From Methylobacterium sp. (GTDB taxonomy: Bacteria; Pseudomonadota; Alphaproteobacteria; Rhizobiales; Beijerinckiaceae), in contig JADCBP010000008.1 in NCBI GenBank assembly GCA_020253445.1, positions 200,119-264,118 of the forward strand: a stretch of DNA of 64,000 nucleotides. The letters are read 5' to 3'. Shown here in pieces: positions 16,491 to 26,477 of this stretch. Both the position numbers and the translations under genes were made by a program. Below the pieces are notes generated by a model. That model was not told the origin of the DNA. It was given only the letters and a program-made list of their open reading frames with translations, and ran no database searches. The stretch's first letter is position 1. The number at the start of each line of letters is the position of its first letter.

Positions 16491-17567
16491 ATGTCCGCCC
16501 CCCGCTTTCACACGCTGACGATCCGTGACATCCGCCGCGAGACGCCGGATGCCGTCTCCATCGCCTTCGAGGTGCCCAGCGAATTGCAGCAGGCCTTCGC
16601 CTTCGAGCAGGGCCAGTATCTCACCTTGCGCACACAGATTGACGGCGAGGAGATCCGCCGCTCCTATTCGATCTGCGCGGGCGAGGATGACGGCGAATTG
16701 CGCGTGGCGGTGAAGGAAGTCGCGGGCGGCGCCTTCTCCACCTTCGCCAATCGCGCGCTGCAGCCCGGGGCGGCGCTCGACGTGATGACCCCGATGGGTC
16801 GCTTCGGCTCCACGACGCGGCAAGCCGGAGGCGGGCATTCCGTGTTCTTCGCCTGCGGATCGGGCATCACGCCCATCCTCTCGATCATCCGCACGCGCCT
16901 CGCGCGCGACCCGGATGCCAGGCTCACGCTCTTCTATGGCAACCGCAATTCCGGTTCGATTCTCTTCCGCGAGATGCTGGAAGATCTGAAGGATCGCCAT
17001 CTCGGGCGGCTCGCGGTGCATCACATCCTCAGCCGCGAGGCGCAGGATATCGACCTGCTCAATGGCAGGTTGACGCCGGAGAAGATCGCGCTGCTGGTGC
17101 GCACGCTGGGGGGCGTGAGCGCCATGAACGACATCTATCTCTGTGGTCCCGAAGAGATGACCAGGGCCGCCCGCTCCGTGCTGGAGGAGATGGGCACGGT
17201 GCCTTCGCGCATCCATGTCGAGTTGTTCTCGACCGGTGCTGCCCCGCCGCGCTCGGGCGCTCGCAAGGTGGTGGCCGAGGCCGATAACGGCGTGTCCCTC
17301 ACCATCACGCATGACGGCCAGAGCCATAGTCTGATGCTGCACGAGGGCGAGACCGTGCTGGAAGCGGCAGAGCGCGCGGGCCTCGATGTGCCCTATTCCT
17401 GCCGGGGCGGGATGTGCTGCACCTGCCGCGCCAAAGTGACGGAGGGCTCCGCCAGCATGGACCTGAACTTCAGCCTCGAGCCCTGGGAGGTCGAGGCCGG
17501 CTATGTGCTGACCTGCCAGTGCCGGCCCACGGGAGCCGCTCTCGCCGTGGATTACGATCAGGTTTGA
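16491..17567 (+). CDS. paaE: Phenylacetyl-CoA epoxidase reductase PaaE
   Basis: 358 residues with ferredoxin-NADP reductase architecture. The FAD domain has RRSYSICAG, the NAD(P) domain has FFACGSGITPILSIIR and CGPEEM, and a plant-type 2Fe-2S ferredoxin domain lies at the C-terminus with CRGGMCCTC and a later CQC. It passes NADPH electrons to PaaABC. Length and domain order match PaaE. It is the last gene of the plus-strand paa operon. Confidence 0.96.
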   Translation: MSAPRFHTLTIRDIRRETPDAVSIAFEVPSELQQAFAFEQGQYLTLRTQIDGEEIRRSYSICAGEDDGELRVAVKEVAGGAFSTFANRALQPGAALDVMTPMGRFGSTTRQAGGGHSVFFACGSGITPILSIIRTRLARDPDARLTLFYGNRNSGSILFREMLEDLKDRHLGRLAVHHILSREAQDIDLLNGRLTPEKIALLVRTLGGVSAMNDIYLCGPEEMTRAARSVLEEMGTVPSRIHVELFSTGAAPPRSGARKVVAEADNGVSLTITHDGQSHSLMLHEGETVLEAAERAGLDVPYSCRGGMCCTCRAKVTEGSASMDLNFSLEPWEVEAGYVLTCQCRPTGAALAVDYDQV

Positions 17568-17655
17568 AATACAATCAATTCAGAAGCTTGCGGCAGAGTG
17601 TCGAGAGATCGATTTCGGTCCCTCGCATTCCGGTTCCGGTTCCTCGGTTCCTGAT

Positions 17656-18858
17656 TCACGCGCTCTCCAGCGCCAGCGCGATGCCTTGGCCCACGCCGAT
17701 GCACATGGTGGCGCAGGCGCGCTTGCCGCCGCGATCCTTCAACTCGATCGCCGCCGTGAGCGCGAGCCGCGCCCCGGACATCCCCAGCGGATGGCCGAGC
17801 GCAATCGCGCCACCATTCGGGTTGATGTGATCCGCGCTGTCCGGCAGCCCGAGAAGGCGCAAGGATGCGAGGCCCTGCGCGGCGAAGGCCTCGTTGAGCT
17901 CGATCACATCGAAAGCAGAGGGCTTGATCCCGAGCCGCGCTGAGAGCTTCTGCGTCGCCGGCGCCGGGCCGATGCCCATGATGCGCGGGGCCACGCCCGC
18001 CGTCGCCAGCCCGGTGACGCGGGCGAGCGGGTTGAGGCCGAAGCGCTTCACGGCGGCCTCGCTGGCGATCAGCAGGGCGGCAGCACCGTCATTCACGCCC
18101 GAGGCGTTGCCGGCGGTCACCGTGCCACCCTTGCGGAAGGGCGTGCCGAGGGCGGCCAGCTTTTCAAGCGTCGTCTCGCGCGGATGTTCGTCGTGGTCGA
18201 TGATGACCGGTTCACCCTTCTTCTGCGGTATGCTGACGGGCGTGATCTCGCGCGCCAGACGACCATTCTTCTGCGCACGGGAGGCGCGCGCCTGCGACCG
18301 AAGCGCGAAGCTGTCCTGATCCTCGCGGGAGACCTTGAACTCCTCGGCCACGTTTTCCGCCGTCTCCGGCATGGAATCGATGCCGTATTGCGCCTTCATC
18401 AGGGGGTTCACGAAGCGCCAGCCGATGGTGGTGTCGAACACCTCCGCCGAGCGCTGGAAGGCCTCTTGCGCCTTGCCCATCACGAGGGGCGCGCGCGTCA
18501 TGCTCTCGACGCCGCCCGCGATGATGAGTTCGGCCTCGCCCGCCTTGATCGCGCGCGCGGCGATGCCCACCGCATCAAGCCCCGAACCGCAGAGGCGGTT
18601 GACGGTCGTGCCTGGAACTTCCACGGGCAAACCGGCGAGAAGCCCGGCCATCCGCGCGACATTGCGGTTGTCTTCGCCCGCCTGGTTGGCCGAACCGAGG
18701 ATGATTTCATCCACCGCCGCCACCATTTCCGCTGGAAAACGCGCCATCAGCGCGCGGATGACATGGGCAGCCATGTCATCGGCGCGTACGCTCGCGAGCG
18801 CTCCCGCATAGCGGCCGATGGGGGTGCGGGTGCCATCGACGAGATAGGCTTCGGGCAT
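17656..18858 (-). CDS. paaJ: Thiolase: 3-oxoadipyl-CoA / 3-oxo-5,6-dehydrosuberyl-CoA thiolase
   Basis: 400 residues, thiolase fold. Catalytic residues are visible: Cys90 (NRLCGSG), His356 (ALGHPLG) and Cys386 (MCIGVGQG). The MPEAYLVDGTRTPIGRYAGALASVRADD start is typical of PcaF/PaaJ. It performs the thiolytic steps that release acetyl-CoA and succinyl-CoA. ATG at 18858 has AAGGA nine bases upstream. It is the last gene of the minus-strand liv-paa operon, 47 bp after the hydratase/dehydrogenase. Confidence 0.9.
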   Translation of the reverse strand: MPEAYLVDGTRTPIGRYAGALASVRADDMAAHVIRALMARFPAEMVAAVDEIILGSANQAGEDNRNVARMAGLLAGLPVEVPGTTVNRLCGSGLDAVGIAARAIKAGEAELIIAGGVESMTRAPLVMGKAQEAFQRSAEVFDTTIGWRFVNPLMKAQYGIDSMPETAENVAEEFKVSREDQDSFALRSQARASRAQKNGRLAREITPVSIPQKKGEPVIIDHDEHPRETTLEKLAALGTPFRKGGTVTAGNASGVNDGAAALLIASEAAVKRFGLNPLARVTGLATAGVAPRIMGIGPAPATQKLSARLGIKPSAFDVIELNEAFAAQGLASLRLLGLPDSADHINPNGGAIALGHPLGMSGARLALTAAIELKDRGGKRACATMCIGVGQGIALALESA

Positions 18859-18905
18859 GATTCCGTGTCCTTGCATCAGGGTTTGGATGGGCCAAAGGGC
18901 AAGAA

Positions 18906-21032
18906 TTATCCGCCATTGAGCGTGGAAAAGTTGCGCTGGCTCGACACCATTTCCGCGAGGAGCGGCGCGACCTCGAAGCCGCGGCCATCGCGCGCCTCGG
19001 TATCCTTCGCCACGGCAAGCACCTGCTTCAGGCCGAGCGCATCGGCATGGTGCATGGGTCCGCCACGCCAGTTCGGAAAGCCGTAGCCGTGGACGAGCAC
19101 GAGATCGATATCCGCGGGCCGCGCGGCGATGCCTTCGCCCAGAATTTTCGCGCCTTCATTCACCATCGCGGTGACGACGCGGGTCTGGATTTCCTGCGCG
19201 CTGAAGGAACGCTGAGGACGCCCGGTAGCGGCGGCATGCGCGCGTACCATCGCCTCCACGGCAGGATCGGGGACGCGGCGGCCATTTTCGTAAGCGTACC
19301 AACCCTTGCCGGCCTTCTGCCCGAAGCGGCCCTGTTCACACAGGCGATCCACCAGCGGCACGTCGCGATCGGCCGGGTCGCGTGAGGCGGCGAGGCGCTT
19401 CCTGCGCGCCCAGGCGATGTCGAGGCCCGCGAGATCCTGAACCGCGAAAGGCCCCATGGCGAGGCCGAAGGCTTCCATCGCGGCGTCGATTTCGCGCGGC
19501 AGCGCGCCTTCCTCCAGCATGAATTCGCATTGCGCGCGGAATTTCGCGAGGATGCGATTGCCGATGAAACCCTCGCAAACACCGGAAATCACCGCGATTT
19601 TCTTGAGCTTCCGCCCGATGGCCAGAGCGGTGGACAGGGCTTGGAGGCTGGTGCGGCGCGCGCGCACGATTTCGAGCAGCTTCATCACATGCGCCGGCGA
19701 GAAGAAATGCAGGCCGAGAAATCGCTCGGGCGCCGGCAGGGCATCCGCCATCGGCTCGAGATCAAGATAGGACGTATTCGTGGCAATCAGCGTGGAGGCG
19801 GGCAGGAGGGTCGCGAGCTTCTTCATCAGTTCGAGCTTCACCCCCAGTTCCTCGAAGATCGCCTCGATCACGAGATCACAGGCCGCGAGGCGGCTCATCT
19901 CGGTCGTCGGCACGAGGTTCGAGAGGCGGTTGAGGCGGGTATCCTCGTCGATGCGCCCCGAGCGGATGGCGCGCAGGTAAAGCCCGTTCACGCGCTCAAG
20001 GCCGGCCTGAAGCGCCGTGTCATCCGCCTCGACCAGCATCACCTTGTAGCCGGCATCGAGGAAGGCAACCGCGATGCCCGAGCCCATCGTGCCCGCGCCG
20101 ATAATGCCGATCTGGTGCAGATCGCGCGGTGTCACATTCGCAAGTTCCGGGCGCTTCCCGGCCTCGCGCTCGGCGAGGAAGAGGTGACGAAGCCCGCGTG
20201 ATTGCTCGGAATTCATGAGCTCGAAGAAGGCGCGGCGCTCGTTGGGCTGGCCCAAGGAGAAGGGCAGCGTCAGGCTCTGCGAGACGAGTTCGATCGCCCG
20301 TTGCGGGGCGATGCGGCCGCGGGCCTCGCGGTTCACTTTCGCCACCATCGCCTGCCAGGCTTCGGGCTCGGCGGCGGGGGTGGCGCGCAGCGACAGGCGC
20401 GGCTGCATCTGGCCGATGAGCCCGCGCGCGAGTTCAATCGCCTCGGCGCGCAGGTCCTTCCAGGCGATAGCATCGACGAGGCCAAGGCGAAGCGCTTCTT
20501 CCGCACCGATCATCCGGCCTGTCGCGATGAGATCGAGTGCCGCAACCGGCCCGATGAGCCTGGGAAGGCGCTGCGTGCCGCCTGCGCCCGGCAGGAGGCC
20601 GAGCTTCACCTCGGGCAGGCCCACGAAGCCATCCTTCGCGATGATGCGCTTGTGCGCGCCAAGGCCGATTTCGCAGCCGCCGCCAAGCGCGGTGCCATGC
20701 CAGGCGACGACGATGGGCTTTGCGCTCTCCTCGATGCGGTTGATGAGATCGGGCAGGTGCGGCTCGCGCGGGGGCTTGCCGAATTCGGTGATGTCGCCGC
20801 CCGCTGTGAAGGTGCGGCCCGCGCCGCAGATCAGGATCGCAAGCGTCTCCGGCTCGGATTGCGCCCGCTGCACGGCATCGAACAGGGCACGGCGCACCGC
20901 TTGCGAGGTCGCGTTGACGGGCGGGTTGTCGATCTCGAGGACCGCCACCTCGCCGTCCCGCCATACCCGCAGAACTTCAGGCATCGTCTCTCCTTCGTCC
21001 GCATCGCCTGCGGCCGAGACCTCTCCACTCAT
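18906..21032 (-). CDS. Bifunctional enoyl-CoA hydratase / 3-hydroxyacyl-CoA dehydrogenase
   Basis: 708 residues with FadB/FadJ-like architecture. The crotonase domain has Glu121 and Glu141 in GGGCEIGLG and LPEVKLGLLPGAGG, equivalent to the FadB catalytic pair. The NAD domain has GAGTMGSG at 312-319, and the HAD C-terminal domain has YGFPNWRGGPM. It lies between paaZ and paaJ and can do the work of separate PaaF and PaaH, neither of which is found elsewhere in the window. ATG at 21032 overlaps the paaZ stop (ATGA). ATG at 20984, behind GAAGGAG, is an equally good start. Confidence 0.92.
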   Translation of the reverse strand: MSGEVSAAGDADEGETMPEVLRVWRDGEVAVLEIDNPPVNATSQAVRRALFDAVQRAQSEPETLAILICGAGRTFTAGGDITEFGKPPREPHLPDLINRIEESAKPIVVAWHGTALGGGCEIGLGAHKRIIAKDGFVGLPEVKLGLLPGAGGTQRLPRLIGPVAALDLIATGRMIGAEEALRLGLVDAIAWKDLRAEAIELARGLIGQMQPRLSLRATPAAEPEAWQAMVAKVNREARGRIAPQRAIELVSQSLTLPFSLGQPNERRAFFELMNSEQSRGLRHLFLAEREAGKRPELANVTPRDLHQIGIIGAGTMGSGIAVAFLDAGYKVMLVEADDTALQAGLERVNGLYLRAIRSGRIDEDTRLNRLSNLVPTTEMSRLAACDLVIEAIFEELGVKLELMKKLATLLPASTLIATNTSYLDLEPMADALPAPERFLGLHFFSPAHVMKLLEIVRARRTSLQALSTALAIGRKLKKIAVISGVCEGFIGNRILAKFRAQCEFMLEEGALPREIDAAMEAFGLAMGPFAVQDLAGLDIAWARRKRLAASRDPADRDVPLVDRLCEQGRFGQKAGKGWYAYENGRRVPDPAVEAMVRAHAAATGRPQRSFSAQEIQTRVVTAMVNEGAKILGEGIAARPADIDLVLVHGYGFPNWRGGPMHHADALGLKQVLAVAKDTEARDGRGFEVAPLLAEMVSSQRNFSTLNGG

Positions 21033-23071
21033 GACGCCTCACGATAGGCGTTCATGGTGAGAAGCTCGTAGGTCGCGGCCGTATCCCCTGCACCGGTCCG
21101 GATCTCGACATCCCAGCGCACTTCACCATAATCCGTGTTGCGCGGTGATTTCGACTTCACCGTGAGCCGAACCCTGATGGATTCCCCGGGAGAAACGGGC
21201 TTCAGGAATCGCAGGTTGTCAAGCCCGTAATTCGCCAGAACCGGACCGCGCTCGGGCTCCACGAACAGGCCCGCCGCGAAGGAGAGCAGCAGATAGCCAT
21301 GCGCCACGCGGCCGGGGAAGAACGGGTGGCCCTTCACGGCCTCCTCATCCATGTGGGCGTAGAAGGTGTCTCCGGTAAAATGCGCGAAATGTTCAATATC
21401 GCCGAGGCTGATCACGCGTTCCGGCGAGTGGAAGCTCTGGCCGGGCACGAGATCCTCGAAGGGGATGCGGAAGGGGTGCGCGGGTGCCGCCGGCTCAGGC
21501 GTGCCCTTCACGTAACTTTTCGTGATCGCCGTGAGGAAGGCGGGTGATCCCTGCAAGGCCACGCGTTGCATCTGGTGATGCACGGCGCGCATGCCGCCGA
21601 GTTCCTCGCCGCCTCCGGCACGGCCGGGGCCGCCATGCACGAGATGCGGCATGGGCGAGCCGTGGCCGGTCGATTCCGCCGCGCATTCGGCGTCGAGCAG
21701 CAGCAGCCGGCCGTGGAAGGCGCCCGCGCCAAACACCACCTCACGGGCGATCTGCGCATCCGCCGTCACCAGCGAGCCCGCGAGCGAGCCGTCGCCCTTG
21801 CGCGCGAGGCCGATGGCGTCGTCGAGATCGCGATAGGTCAGGAGCGTTGCCACGGGGCCGAAGGCTTCGGTGTCATGCGGGCGTTCGGCGGCGCGGGAAT
21901 CGCGTGCCGCGAGCAGCACCGGCGAGAGGAACGCGCCCTTCTCGGTATCGAGGCCGGGCAGGTCGAGCCTGTCGGGGGTGCCGAAAAGGATATCGCATTC
22001 CTCTTGCAGGCGGGCGATCTGAGCGCGCACATCCGCGCGCTGAGCCAGCGAGGCGAGGGGCCCCATGCGGGTCGTCTCGGCGCGCGGATCGCCGATCGCG
22101 AGGCTCGCGAGGCGCTTCGAGAGGGCGTTAGCCACCGCATCAGCCTCGGCGGCGGGAACGATGATGCGGCGGATCGCCGTGCATTTCTGCCCGGCCTTCG
22201 TGCCCATCTCCTTCGCCACCTCCTTGATGAAGAGATCGAATTCCGGCGTGCCCGGCACGGCATCCGGCCCGAGGATGGAGCAATTCAGGCTGTCGCGTTC
22301 GGCGGTGAAATGCACCGCGTTCTTCAGGATGACGGGATGCGCCTGCAGCGCGGTCGAGGTCGCGAGCGAGCCGGTGAAGGCCACGTGGTCCTGGCTCGTG
22401 AGATGCTCGAAGAGGTCGCCGGTGGAGCCCGCGATGAACTGGAACGCGCCTTCCGGCAGAACACCGCTTTCGATGATGATGCGCGCGGCCTTTTCCGCGA
22501 GCCAGGCCGTGGCGCTCGCGGGTTTCGCGATGACAGGCAGGCCTGCGAGAATCGAGGGGCCGAGCTTTTCCAGCATGCCCCAGACCGGGAAGTTATAGGC
22601 GTTGATCTGCACCGCCACGCCCTCGCGCGGCACGTAGATATGCTGGCCGAGGAAGGTTCCGTTCTTCGACAGGCCTTCCACCGCGCCATCGATCAGGAAG
22701 GTCTCGTTCGGCAATTCGCGTTTGCCCTTCGAGGCATAGACGAAGAGCGTGCCGATGCCGCCATCGATGTCGATCCAGCTATCGGCGCGTGTGGCACCCG
22801 TGAGCGCCGAAAGCGCGTAAAGTTCCTCCTTCCGGGCGGTCAGCGCCTGCGCGACCGCTTTGAGCAGCGAGGCGCGCTCGTGGAAGGTGAGGCGGCGAAG
22901 CGCGGGGCCACCCTTTGCTCGCGCAAAACGCATCATCCCCGCGAAATCGAGGCCCCTGGAGGTGATCTCGGCGACGGGGCTGGCATCAATCGCGCTCACG
23001 AGCAGGCTGCCGGCGCCGTCGCCGGCTAGCCAGTGGCCCTCGGCGAAGGATTGGAGGCGGATGAGGCTCAT
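21029..23071 (-). CDS. paaZ: Bifunctional oxepin-CoA hydrolase / 3-oxo-5,6-dehydrosuberyl-CoA semialdehyde dehydrogenase
   Basis: 680 residues, the standard PaaZ fusion. The N-terminal aldehyde dehydrogenase domain has Asn160 (INAYNFPVWG), Glu258 and catalytic Cys297 (GQKCTAIRR). The C-terminal MaoC-like hydratase domain (from about 540) has FEDLVPGQSF and HFTGDTFYAHMDEE. It opens the oxepin ring and oxidises the resulting aldehyde with NADP. It follows livF by 20 bp and overlaps the next gene by ATGA. Confidence 0.97.
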   Translation of the reverse strand: MSLIRLQSFAEGHWLAGDGAGSLLVSAIDASPVAEITSRGLDFAGMMRFARAKGGPALRRLTFHERASLLKAVAQALTARKEELYALSALTGATRADSWIDIDGGIGTLFVYASKGKRELPNETFLIDGAVEGLSKNGTFLGQHIYVPREGVAVQINAYNFPVWGMLEKLGPSILAGLPVIAKPASATAWLAEKAARIIIESGVLPEGAFQFIAGSTGDLFEHLTSQDHVAFTGSLATSTALQAHPVILKNAVHFTAERDSLNCSILGPDAVPGTPEFDLFIKEVAKEMGTKAGQKCTAIRRIIVPAAEADAVANALSKRLASLAIGDPRAETTRMGPLASLAQRADVRAQIARLQEECDILFGTPDRLDLPGLDTEKGAFLSPVLLAARDSRAAERPHDTEAFGPVATLLTYRDLDDAIGLARKGDGSLAGSLVTADAQIAREVVFGAGAFHGRLLLLDAECAAESTGHGSPMPHLVHGGPGRAGGGEELGGMRAVHHQMQRVALQGSPAFLTAITKSYVKGTPEPAAPAHPFRIPFEDLVPGQSFHSPERVISLGDIEHFAHFTGDTFYAHMDEEAVKGHPFFPGRVAHGYLLLSFAAGLFVEPERGPVLANYGLDNLRFLKPVSPGESIRVRLTVKSKSPRNTDYGEVRWDVEIRTGAGDTAATYELLTMNAYREAS

Positions 23072-23091
23072 GTTTCAACTCCCAGGCGTTT

Positions 23092-23790
23092 TCAGTGGCC
23101 CAGATAGGCTTCCCGCAGCTTCGGATCGCCGATGAGATCGGCCGAGGCGCCGGAATGGGTGATTTCGCCGGTCTCGATCACGAAACCGCGGTTCGATTTG
23201 GCCAGTGCCGCCGCCGCGTTCTGCTCCACGAGCAGGATGGTGATGCCGCGCTGCTGGAGGCTCTCGATCACGCCGAAGACCTGCTCCACCAGCACGGGTG
23301 CGAGGCCCATGCTCGGCTCGTCGAGCAGCAGCAGGCGCGGGCGGCTCATCAGCGCGCGGCCGATGGCGAGCATCTGCTGCTGGCCGCCGGAAAGGCCACC
23401 GGCCTGCAAGGCGCGCTTCTCGTGCAGGATGGGGAAGAGTGCATAGATGTCGTCGCGCTCCTTCTGCGTGCCGCCGCCATGCAGCCAGCCGCCGAGATTG
23501 AGGTTATCCTCCACCGTGAGGCCACCGAAGATCTGCCGCCCCTCCGGCACCTGCGCGATGCCCAGGGCCACGCGTTTCTCCGCCGGGAGGCCCGTGATAT
23601 CCTGCCCCTCGAAGGTGATGCTGCCAGAGGTGACCGGCTGCACGCCGGAAATCGCGCGCAGGAGCGTCGTCTTCCCCGCGCCATTGCCGCCGATGAGGCA
23701 GACGATTTCGTTCCGTTGCACGTCGAGATCGAGGCCGTGCAGCACCTCGATCCGGCCATAGGCCGAGCGGAGCTGGCGGATTTCAAGCAC
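23092..23790 (-). CDS. livF: Branched-chain/aromatic acid ABC transporter ATPase (LivF type)
   Basis: 232 residues from GTG at 23790, which has GGAGG six bases upstream; a longer frame reads into livG and is not protein-like. Walker A GGNGAGKTT, the LivF-typical VPEGRQIFGGLTVEDNL, signature LSGGQQQ and Walker B LLLLDEPSMGLAP are present. With LivG it powers uptake. Its position immediately before paaZ suggests the substrate is phenylacetate or a related aromatic acid. Confidence 0.93.
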   Translation of the reverse strand: MLEIRQLRSAYGRIEVLHGLDLDVQRNEIVCLIGGNGAGKTTLLRAISGVQPVTSGSITFEGQDITGLPAEKRVALGIAQVPEGRQIFGGLTVEDNLNLGGWLHGGGTQKERDDIYALFPILHEKRALQAGGLSGGQQQMLAIGRALMSRPRLLLLDEPSMGLAPVLVEQVFGVIESLQQRGITILLVEQNAAAALAKSNRGFVIETGEITHSGASADLIGDPKLREAYLGH

Positions 23791-24586
23791 GGTTCGCCTC
23801 CGGACGATTGGCTTCCTGACTGCCGAAGGTTCCGAGATAGGCCGCGATGACGCGGCTGTCGTCGCGCACCTCGGCCGGCGTGCCGGCAACCAGCGTGCGG
23901 CCGCGTTCGAGCACATGGATCTCGTCCGAGATGCGCATCACCAGGCGCATGTCGTGTTCGACCAGCAGCACCGCGATGCCGGATTGCGCGACCGACTGGA
24001 TGACGCGGTCGATCTCCTCGGTCTCGATGGCGTTGCACCCGGCGGCGGGCTCATCCAGCAGGAGGATGCGCGGCTCGGTCGCGAGCGCGCGGGCGATTTC
24101 CAGCCGCTTCAGCGCGCCATAGGAGAGGGAGCCCGCTTCCTTCTCCGCGACATCCGCAAGGCCCACGCGCGCGAGCAGCGCCATGGCGATCTCGCGGGAG
24201 CGGGCATTCTCGCGACGCACCGAGGGCAAGGCGAAGACATGGCTCAGAAGGCTCGTCTTCTCGTGCTGGTGACGCCCGACCATCACATTGTCGAGCGCGC
24301 TCATGCGGAAGAAGATCTGCAGGTTCTGGAAGGAGCGCGAGAGGCCGCGCCGCGCCAGCGCATCGGGCGGCAGGCCGGTCACATCCTCGCCCGCAAGGCG
24401 CACACGGCCCGAGGAAGGCTGGTAGAGGCCGGAAATCAGGTTGAAGAGCGTCGTCTTTCCCGCGCCGTTCGGCCCGATGATGGAATGGATGCGGCGCGGC
24501 TGCACCTTCAGCGACACGCCATCGACCGCCTTCACGCCGCCGAAGGCGATGGAGAGATTTTCGGTTTCAAGCAGGGGCACGCTCAT
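23783..24586 (-). CDS. livG: ABC transporter ATPase (LivG type)
   Basis: 267 residues. Walker A GPNGAGKTT, LivG-typical RSFQNLQIF, signature LSYGALKRLEIARAL and Walker B LLLDEPAAGCNAIETEEID are present, ending with the family's APAEV/GTPAEVRDD region and a short hydrophilic tail. It overlaps livF by 8 bp and livM by ATGA, so it belongs to the same operon. Confidence 0.94.
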   Translation of the reverse strand: MSVPLLETENLSIAFGGVKAVDGVSLKVQPRRIHSIIGPNGAGKTTLFNLISGLYQPSSGRVRLAGEDVTGLPPDALARRGLSRSFQNLQIFFRMSALDNVMVGRHQHEKTSLLSHVFALPSVRRENARSREIAMALLARVGLADVAEKEAGSLSYGALKRLEIARALATEPRILLLDEPAAGCNAIETEEIDRVIQSVAQSGIAVLLVEHDMRLVMRISDEIHVLERGRTLVAGTPAEVRDDSRVIAAYLGTFGSQEANRPEANRA

Positions 24587-25530
24587 GATTTCCCTCCCCG
24601 CATGCGCGCGAGCAGGCTGGGAATGATGCCGCGCGGCAGGAGGATCATGCTCACCATGATCATCAGGCCGAGCATGAGGTGCTCGTAATCATGGAAGATC
24701 GTCAGCGCCTGCGGAAGGATGACCAGCACCGCCGCGCCGGTGATCGCGCCGATGACCGAGCCCAACCCCCCCAGCACCACCATGGTCACGAGTTCGACGG
24801 AACGCAGGAAGCCGGCCGTGCCGTCGGGTGTGATGTGGCCGTTCAGGAAGGCCAGCAGGGAGCCCGCCACCGAGGCATAGACCGCCGAGAGCACGAAGAT
24901 CTTCAGCTTGTAGCTCGCGACATCGATGCCGGCGACACGGCTCGCGATCTCGCTGTCATGGATCGCGCGCATGGCGCGGCCCGTGGGGCTTTCGATGAGG
25001 TTCAGCGCCAGGATGACGCCGATCAGCAGCACGCCGGCGGAGATGTAATACCAGGTATCGGGCCCGCGCAGGCGCGTGCCGAACACCTCGAGGCGCGGCA
25101 CGCCCATGCCATCCGGCCCGCCGGTCCAGCTCGCCTCGTTGGTGAGCGCCATGGCGATGAGCAGACCGAAGCCGAGGGTCGCGACTGCGAGATAATGGCC
25201 CTTGAGGCGCAGGATCGGGCGACCCACGAGGAAGGCCACCACGGCCGACAGCACCGCGCCGATTCCCGCCGCCGCGAGGCCGTGCAGGCCGAAATGCGTC
25301 GCGCCGATCGCCACGGAATAGGCGCCCAGCCCCATGAAGCCGGCATGGCCAAGGCTCACCTGCCCGGCATAGCCCATCAGCAGGTTCAAACCCACGGCGG
25401 CCAGTGCGAAGATGTTCACGATGGCCGCGACGCGGAAATAGTAGTTGGAGGGGAACAGGAGGGGCAGGATCGCCAGGATGAGGCCGAGGCCGAGCACAAT
25501 CGCCCAGCGGGAAGAAACAAGCCGCGCCAT
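24583..25530 (-). CDS. livM: ABC transporter permease (LivM type)
   Basis: 315 residues with 8-10 hydrophobic segments. LivM motifs are NLLMGYAGQVSLGHAGFMGLGAYSVAI, YLAVATLGFGLLIAMAL, and AIHDSEIASRVAGIDVASYKLKIFVLSA as the cytoplasmic coupling loop. ATG at 25530 shares one base with the livH stop (TGATG). A longer open frame upstream lies inside livH and is rejected. Confidence 0.94.
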   Translation of the reverse strand: MARLVSSRWAIVLGLGLILAILPLLFPSNYYFRVAAIVNIFALAAVGLNLLMGYAGQVSLGHAGFMGLGAYSVAIGATHFGLHGLAAAGIGAVLSAVVAFLVGRPILRLKGHYLAVATLGFGLLIAMALTNEASWTGGPDGMGVPRLEVFGTRLRGPDTWYYISAGVLLIGVILALNLIESPTGRAMRAIHDSEIASRVAGIDVASYKLKIFVLSAVYASVAGSLLAFLNGHITPDGTAGFLRSVELVTMVVLGGLGSVIGAITGAAVLVILPQALTIFHDYEHLMLGLMIMVSMILLPRGIIPSLLARMRGGKS

Positions 25531-26402
25531 CACACGCGCTCCACGCTTTTCTTGCCCAGCAGGCCCTGCGGACGCACGAAAAGCACCCCGAGAATGATAA
25601 GGAAGGCGATGGCATCCTTGTATTTCGAGGAGATCAGCCCTGCGCCGAAGCTCTCGGCGAGGCCGAGCAGCAGGCCGCCCACCACCGCGCCCGCGGCGCT
25701 GCCCATGCCGCCGAGCATCGCAGCTGCGAAGCCCTTGAGCGCCAGAAGAGTGCCGACATCGTAGCTCGTCAGCGTGATCGGCGTGACGAGAATCCCCGCG
25801 ACCGCGCCAATCGCGGCCGACAGCGCGAAGGAGAGCGCCACGATCTTGCGCACGGGAATGCCCACGAGGCGGGCGGCGAGGCGGTTGGCGGCGGTCGCCA
25901 GGATCGCGCGGCCGAGAAGCGTGCGGTCGATGACGAGGAAGATCAGCGCCACGATGAACCCCGCGCCGAAGAGCACCACGAGGCTCTGCGGCAGGATGGC
26001 CGCGCCGCCGAGACGGATCGGTTCGGAGCCAAACCAATGGGGCAGGGCATGGAAGCGCTTGTCGAAGATCACCTGCGCCACACCGCGCAGGAAGATCGAG
26101 GCCCCGATGGTGATGATGATGATCGTCACCGCGCTCGAACCCCGTGCCGGGTCGATCGCGAAGGCATAGAGCGCAAGGCCCACGCCGACCGTGATGAGGA
26201 TGGCCAGCGCGGCGGCGAGCGGCAGCGGAACGCCCGCGAGATGCAGGAAAACGGTCGCCATGCCGCCGAGCATCACGAACTCGCCTTGCGCGAAGTTCAC
26301 GACATCCGAAGCGTTGTAGATCAGCGTGAAGCCGAGCGCGACCAGCGCATAGACAGCGCCGACCGTCAGGCCCGAAAAGGCAAATTGCAGGAGTTCGGGC
26401 AT
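25530..26402 (-). CDS. livH: ABC transporter permease (LivH type)
   Basis: 290 residues, eight hydrophobic segments. The start (LLQFAFSGLTVGAVYALVALGFTLIYNASDVVNFAQGEFVMLGGM) and the coupling loop ATAANRLAARLVGIPVRKIVALSFALSAAIGA are typical of LivH. GGMGSAAGAVVGGLLLGLAE is the conserved late segment. It lies 75 bp after livK and is coupled to livM. Confidence 0.94.
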   Translation of the reverse strand: MPELLQFAFSGLTVGAVYALVALGFTLIYNASDVVNFAQGEFVMLGGMATVFLHLAGVPLPLAAALAILITVGVGLALYAFAIDPARGSSAVTIIIITIGASIFLRGVAQVIFDKRFHALPHWFGSEPIRLGGAAILPQSLVVLFGAGFIVALIFLVIDRTLLGRAILATAANRLAARLVGIPVRKIVALSFALSAAIGAVAGILVTPITLTSYDVGTLLALKGFAAAMLGGMGSAAGAVVGGLLLGLAESFGAGLISSKYKDAIAFLIILGVLFVRPQGLLGKKSVERV

Positions 26403-26477
26403 TCGCGGGATGCTCCGTGCTCGGGCGTCAGCGGGGAGGGGAGACGAGGCGGCGCGGGCCGCCTCGCCGGTTCGGGC

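Noticed and set aside
15153..17342. 729-codon open frame antisense to paaC-paaE
   Set aside because: A shadow of high-GC coding DNA: His/Arg/Gly-rich translation with no domain, and the sense strand encodes unmistakable PaaC, PaaD and PaaE.
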